A stretch of 64,000 nt of DNA from Streptomyces sp. NBC_00663 (GTDB lineage: Bacteria > Actinomycetota > Actinomycetes > Streptomycetales > Streptomycetaceae), in contig NZ_CP109027.1 in assembly GCF_036226885.1 (NCBI RefSeq), positions 1,984,001 to 2,048,000 of the forward strand. The letters are read 5' to 3'. Positions 62,020 to 64,000 of the stretch are shown here, piece after piece. Within the stretch, counting starts at the first letter, position 1, and every line of letters starts with the position of its first letter. Position numbers and translations under genes: made by a program. Under the pieces are notes generated by a model. It was not told the DNA's origin. It saw nothing but the letters and a program-made list of their open reading frames with translations, and did not search any database.

Positions 62020-63768
62020 TTACGCCTCCCACACGGCGGCGGCCGTACGGTCGTCGGCGTAGCCCTTCACCCGGACCTGGGTGTCGGCGAGGAACGCGGC
62101 GAGGCCCGGCGGGGTGGGTCCTGCCCAGCGTCCCGTGAGGTACTCGCACAGCTCCGGCTCACCGCGCAGGGGCTCCGCGAGGCCGCCGCTGCACATCAGC
62201 AGCGTGTCACCCGGGCGGGCTACCGAGGCGCGGAAGCGGAACGGTTCACGGGGTGGCTCGGGGGCGGGCTCGTAGGGGCTCGGCGGGGTGGGGATGCCGA
62301 GGTCCATGGTGAGGCGGTCGCCCTCGGGGGTCTCGGAGGGCAGCGAGCCGAAGCCGATCACCGGTTCGCCGGTCACGTCCACGACGCGCGGTTCGATGTC
62401 CTGCCACTCGCCGTCCCTCAGCCGGAACAGGCCACCCGCGCCCACGCCGAAGAAGACACGGGTACGGCAGTCGGTGTCGGCGGGCAGGAGCAGACAGCGC
62501 AGGGTCGCGGAGTACTCCTCCGGGTCGATGCCCTGCTCGGCGGCGCTGGCGCGGAGTTTGCCGAGGCTGCGGTCGGTGAGCCGGTGCAGCCCTGATTTGA
62601 GGTCGCCGCGGCGGGCGGCCCTGAGGTCCTCCGCGAGACGGGCGTGACTGCGGCCGACCGCACGGCCGATCCAGTGGCAGGCCTCGGCGGCGGCTCGGTG
62701 GGCGCCGGGGGTGGCGCGGGCGCCGGTCGCCATCGCGACGAGGACCAGAGCGTGGTCGCCGGTGCCGAAGCGGGCGGTGAGGAGGGAGTCACGGCGGGGT
62801 TCGCCGCGGAAGCGGGCGGAGTCGCCGCGGACGGAGGCGGCGCGGAGGGTGCAGGAGCCGTAGTGGGCACCGTCGAGGACGGTGTCGGCGACGAGGTCGT
62901 CCAGGTCGTCGGGGTCCGCGGGTGGGAGGGCGGTGGGTTCGGCTTCGTAGGTGGGCGGGCCTGAGCCCAGGTAGGTGACGGGGGGTGGGGGGAGGGTGGG
63001 GAGGTCCAGGCGGGTTGCGGTGCGGACGGGGGTTTCGGTGGGCGGGGCTCCTGGGTCGTCCGGCGTCGGTGCCGGGGGGTGGGTCTCGCTCGCCCGCGCC
63101 GGCGGGGTGCCGCCGCGCCCACCCGTGCCGCCCTGCGGCACGACTGCCCGCAACGGCGGCGGCGCTTGGGGTGACGGCGGCGCTTGCGGCGGCGCCTGCG
63201 ATTGCTGCGGCGCTTGCGGTGGCAGTGGCGGTGGCGATTGCGGCGGCGCCTCCGGTGACAGTGGCGACGGCGGCGGCGATTGCTGCGGCGGCGGTGGCGA
63301 TTGCGGCGGCGCTGGCGAAGACGGCGGCGTCTCCGGTGACAGTGGCGATGGCTGCGGCGCTGGCGAAGACGGCGGCGCTTGCGGTGGCAGTGGCGACGGC
63401 CCCGGCGATTGCGGCGGCGGCGGTGGCGATCCGGGGTCGGCTGCCGGGGTGGGCTCCGCCCCGACAGCGCGACTGTCCGTGGGCTGTGGTTCCGCCCCGA
63501 CAGCGCGACTGTCCGTGGGCTGCGGCTCCGCCCCGGCAGCGCGACTGTCCGTGGGCTGTGGCTCCGCCCCGGCGGCGCGGCTGCCTGTGGGCTGCGCGGG
63601 GATGTCGGGTCCCTCCGCGTCCCCGTTCACCGTGCCCGCCGCCGACTCGAATCTGTCGTCCAGCGAGTCGGGGGCCGACGTGGGCCCCGCGTCCGGTGTC
63701 TTGTCGTCGTACAGCTGTGCCCACCAGTCGTCCTCGTGGCCGGTGGGCCTTCCCCCCTGATGGCTCAT
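62020..63768 (-). CDS. PP2C-fold protein, probable pseudophosphatase, with Pro-rich repeat N-terminus
   Basis: A 582-aa protein. The first ~270 residues are disordered: four copies of an AEPQPTDSRAxG 12-residue repeat, then a long Pro/Gln/Ser stretch. The C-terminal ~300 residues have a PP2C-like fold: SVRGDSARFRGEPRRDSLL, DHALVLVAMATGARATPG, LFRLRDGEWQ and PGDTLLMCSGGLAEPL. The metal-binding Asp positions of PP2C (DGHG and SDG type) are replaced (AMATG; SGG), so catalysis is unlikely. It may be a scaffold or regulator. The gene is preceded by poxB on the same strand with a 27-bp gap. Confidence 0.8.
   Translation of the reverse strand: MSHQGGRPTGHEDDWWAQLYDDKTPDAGPTSAPDSLDDRFESAAGTVNGDAEGPDIPAQPTGSRAAGAEPQPTDSRAAGAEPQPTDSRAVGAEPQPTDSRAVGAEPTPAADPGSPPPPPQSPGPSPLPPQAPPSSPAPQPSPLSPETPPSSPAPPQSPPPPQQSPPPSPLSPEAPPQSPPPLPPQAPQQSQAPPQAPPSPQAPPPLRAVVPQGGTGGRGGTPPARASETHPPAPTPDDPGAPPTETPVRTATRLDLPTLPPPPVTYLGSGPPTYEAEPTALPPADPDDLDDLVADTVLDGAHYGSCTLRAASVRGDSARFRGEPRRDSLLTARFGTGDHALVLVAMATGARATPGAHRAAAEACHWIGRAVGRSHARLAEDLRAARRGDLKSGLHRLTDRSLGKLRASAAEQGIDPEEYSATLRCLLLPADTDCRTRVFFGVGAGGLFRLRDGEWQDIEPRVVDVTGEPVIGFGSLPSETPEGDRLTMDLGIPTPPSPYEPAPEPPREPFRFRASVARPGDTLLMCSGGLAEPLRGEPELCEYLTGRWAGPTPPGLAAFLADTQVRVKGYADDRTAAAVWEA
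63451..63593. repeat. tandem 36-bp coding repeats in PP2C-like gene
   Basis: Three to four near-identical 36-bp units (gactgtccgtgggctg and flanking) encode the repeated AEPQPTDSRAxG peptide in the PP2C-like protein. The units differ by only a few bases, so copy number may vary among strains. Confidence 0.8.
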
Positions 63769-63841
63769 GCCCCTAATTGTCCACCGCTCGGGCCGGATGA
63801 AAACGGGGCAACCGGAAAATCAGCAGGTCGTGCGAAACAAG

Positions 63842-63885
63842 GTCGCCGGGCGGTCCCACCCCCCACGGGAGAACCGCCCGGCGAC
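63842..63885. terminator. 13-bp stem terminator for the gene at the right edge
   Basis: GTCGCCGGGCGGT (63842-63854) pairs perfectly with ACCGCCCGGCGAC (63873-63885) across an 18-nt loop. It sits 36 bp after the stop codon of the minus-strand gene that enters from the right. Confidence 0.75.
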
Positions 63886-63920
63886 GTCCGGGTGACCTGC
63901 GCCCTTGACCCCCTGACGCG

Positions 63921-64000
63921 CTAGCGCACGTCGTAGGCCCGGGTCACGATCTGGGCGACCGAGTTGCCGTTGGCGTCGGTCAGGTCGGCCCTGAGTGTGA
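63921..64000 (-). CDS. 3' end of a gene truncated by the window edge
   Basis: The last 25 codons of a minus-strand gene are visible, ending in the TAG at 63921; the translation reads TLRADLTDANGNSVAQIVTRAYDVR. A DxxGNSVxQ beta-strand end of this type resembles the C-termini of secreted Streptomyces proteins such as subtilisin-like peptidases, but too little is present for assignment. The 13-bp terminator downstream supports it being a real gene end. Confidence 0.55.
   Translation of the reverse strand, partial: TLRADLTDANGNSVAQIVTRAYDVR

Overview
The window looks like chromosomal DNA of a high-GC actinobacterium, most likely a Streptomyces. The evidence is very high GC with strong third-position GC bias, frequent 4-nt start/stop overlaps (ATGA, GTGA), many GTG and some TTG starts, a TTA (bldA-type) codon in a secondary-metabolite exporter, a DmdR-type iron box, and streptomycete-style families (DUF2637, PucR-linked xanthine dehydrogenase, GH43 with CBM13 or CBM42). 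No tRNA, rRNA, CRISPR array or insertion sequence was recognised.

Region 1 (1-14.9 kb) is the right part of a biosynthetic gene cluster built from free-standing NRPS/PKS-type parts. It holds two lone condensation enzymes, a SAM methyltransferase, a lone adenylation enzyme with its own carrier protein, an aldehyde dehydrogenase, a transglutaminase-fold protein, a second carrier protein and a lone ketosynthase. Two ABC half-exporters and a MATE exporter lie among them. The cluster continues past the left edge. The product cannot be named from sequence; an amino-acid-derived, ketide-extended and amide-linked small molecule is the best inference.

Region 2 (14.9-35.5 kb) is mostly housekeeping and catabolism. 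It contains a pair of CNNM/HlyC-type membrane proteins, an acyltransferase-3 protein, a GlsB-type membrane protein and the methylmalonyl-CoA mutase operon (mutA-mutB-meaB). Next come an IclR-controlled gluconate/idonate-type operon with two operator-like palindromes, a flavin monooxygenase, an alpha/beta hydrolase, and a ferredoxin-like protein. Two adjacent secreted GH43 arabinan/arabinoxylan-active enzymes, a polysaccharide-deacetylase lipoprotein with an altered metal motif, a DUF2278-lamin-tail protein and an SRPBCC protein complete the region.

Region 3 (35.5-43.6 kb) is the most striking part. A NACHT STAND ATPase of about 1,600 residues, fused at its C-terminus to a DUF2075-type helicase module, is divergent from a tight operon encoding a TIR-domain protein, a MoxR-type AAA+ ATPase and a degenerate vWA-like protein. 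This has the composition of an NTP-dependent conflict (immune) system of the vWA-MoxR-associated type, with an unusual NACHT-helicase fusion.

Region 4 (43.6-52.4 kb) is a purine-catabolism cluster: XdhC maturation factor, NCS2 permease, three-subunit xanthine dehydrogenase (FAD, 2Fe-2S and molybdopterin subunits) and a divergent PucR-type regulator.

Region 5 (52.4-64 kb) holds regulators and envelope proteins: a helical-repeat protein, a GntR/FCD regulator, an iron-box-controlled FhuF-type protein and a DUF2637 membrane protein convergent on an RsbW-like ATPase across a perfect 18-bp terminator. It also has a secreted protein, a membrane-anchored HTH protein, a PoxB-type enzyme and a PP2C-fold protein lacking canonical metal-binding residues. 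The window ends in the 3' end of an unidentified gene.
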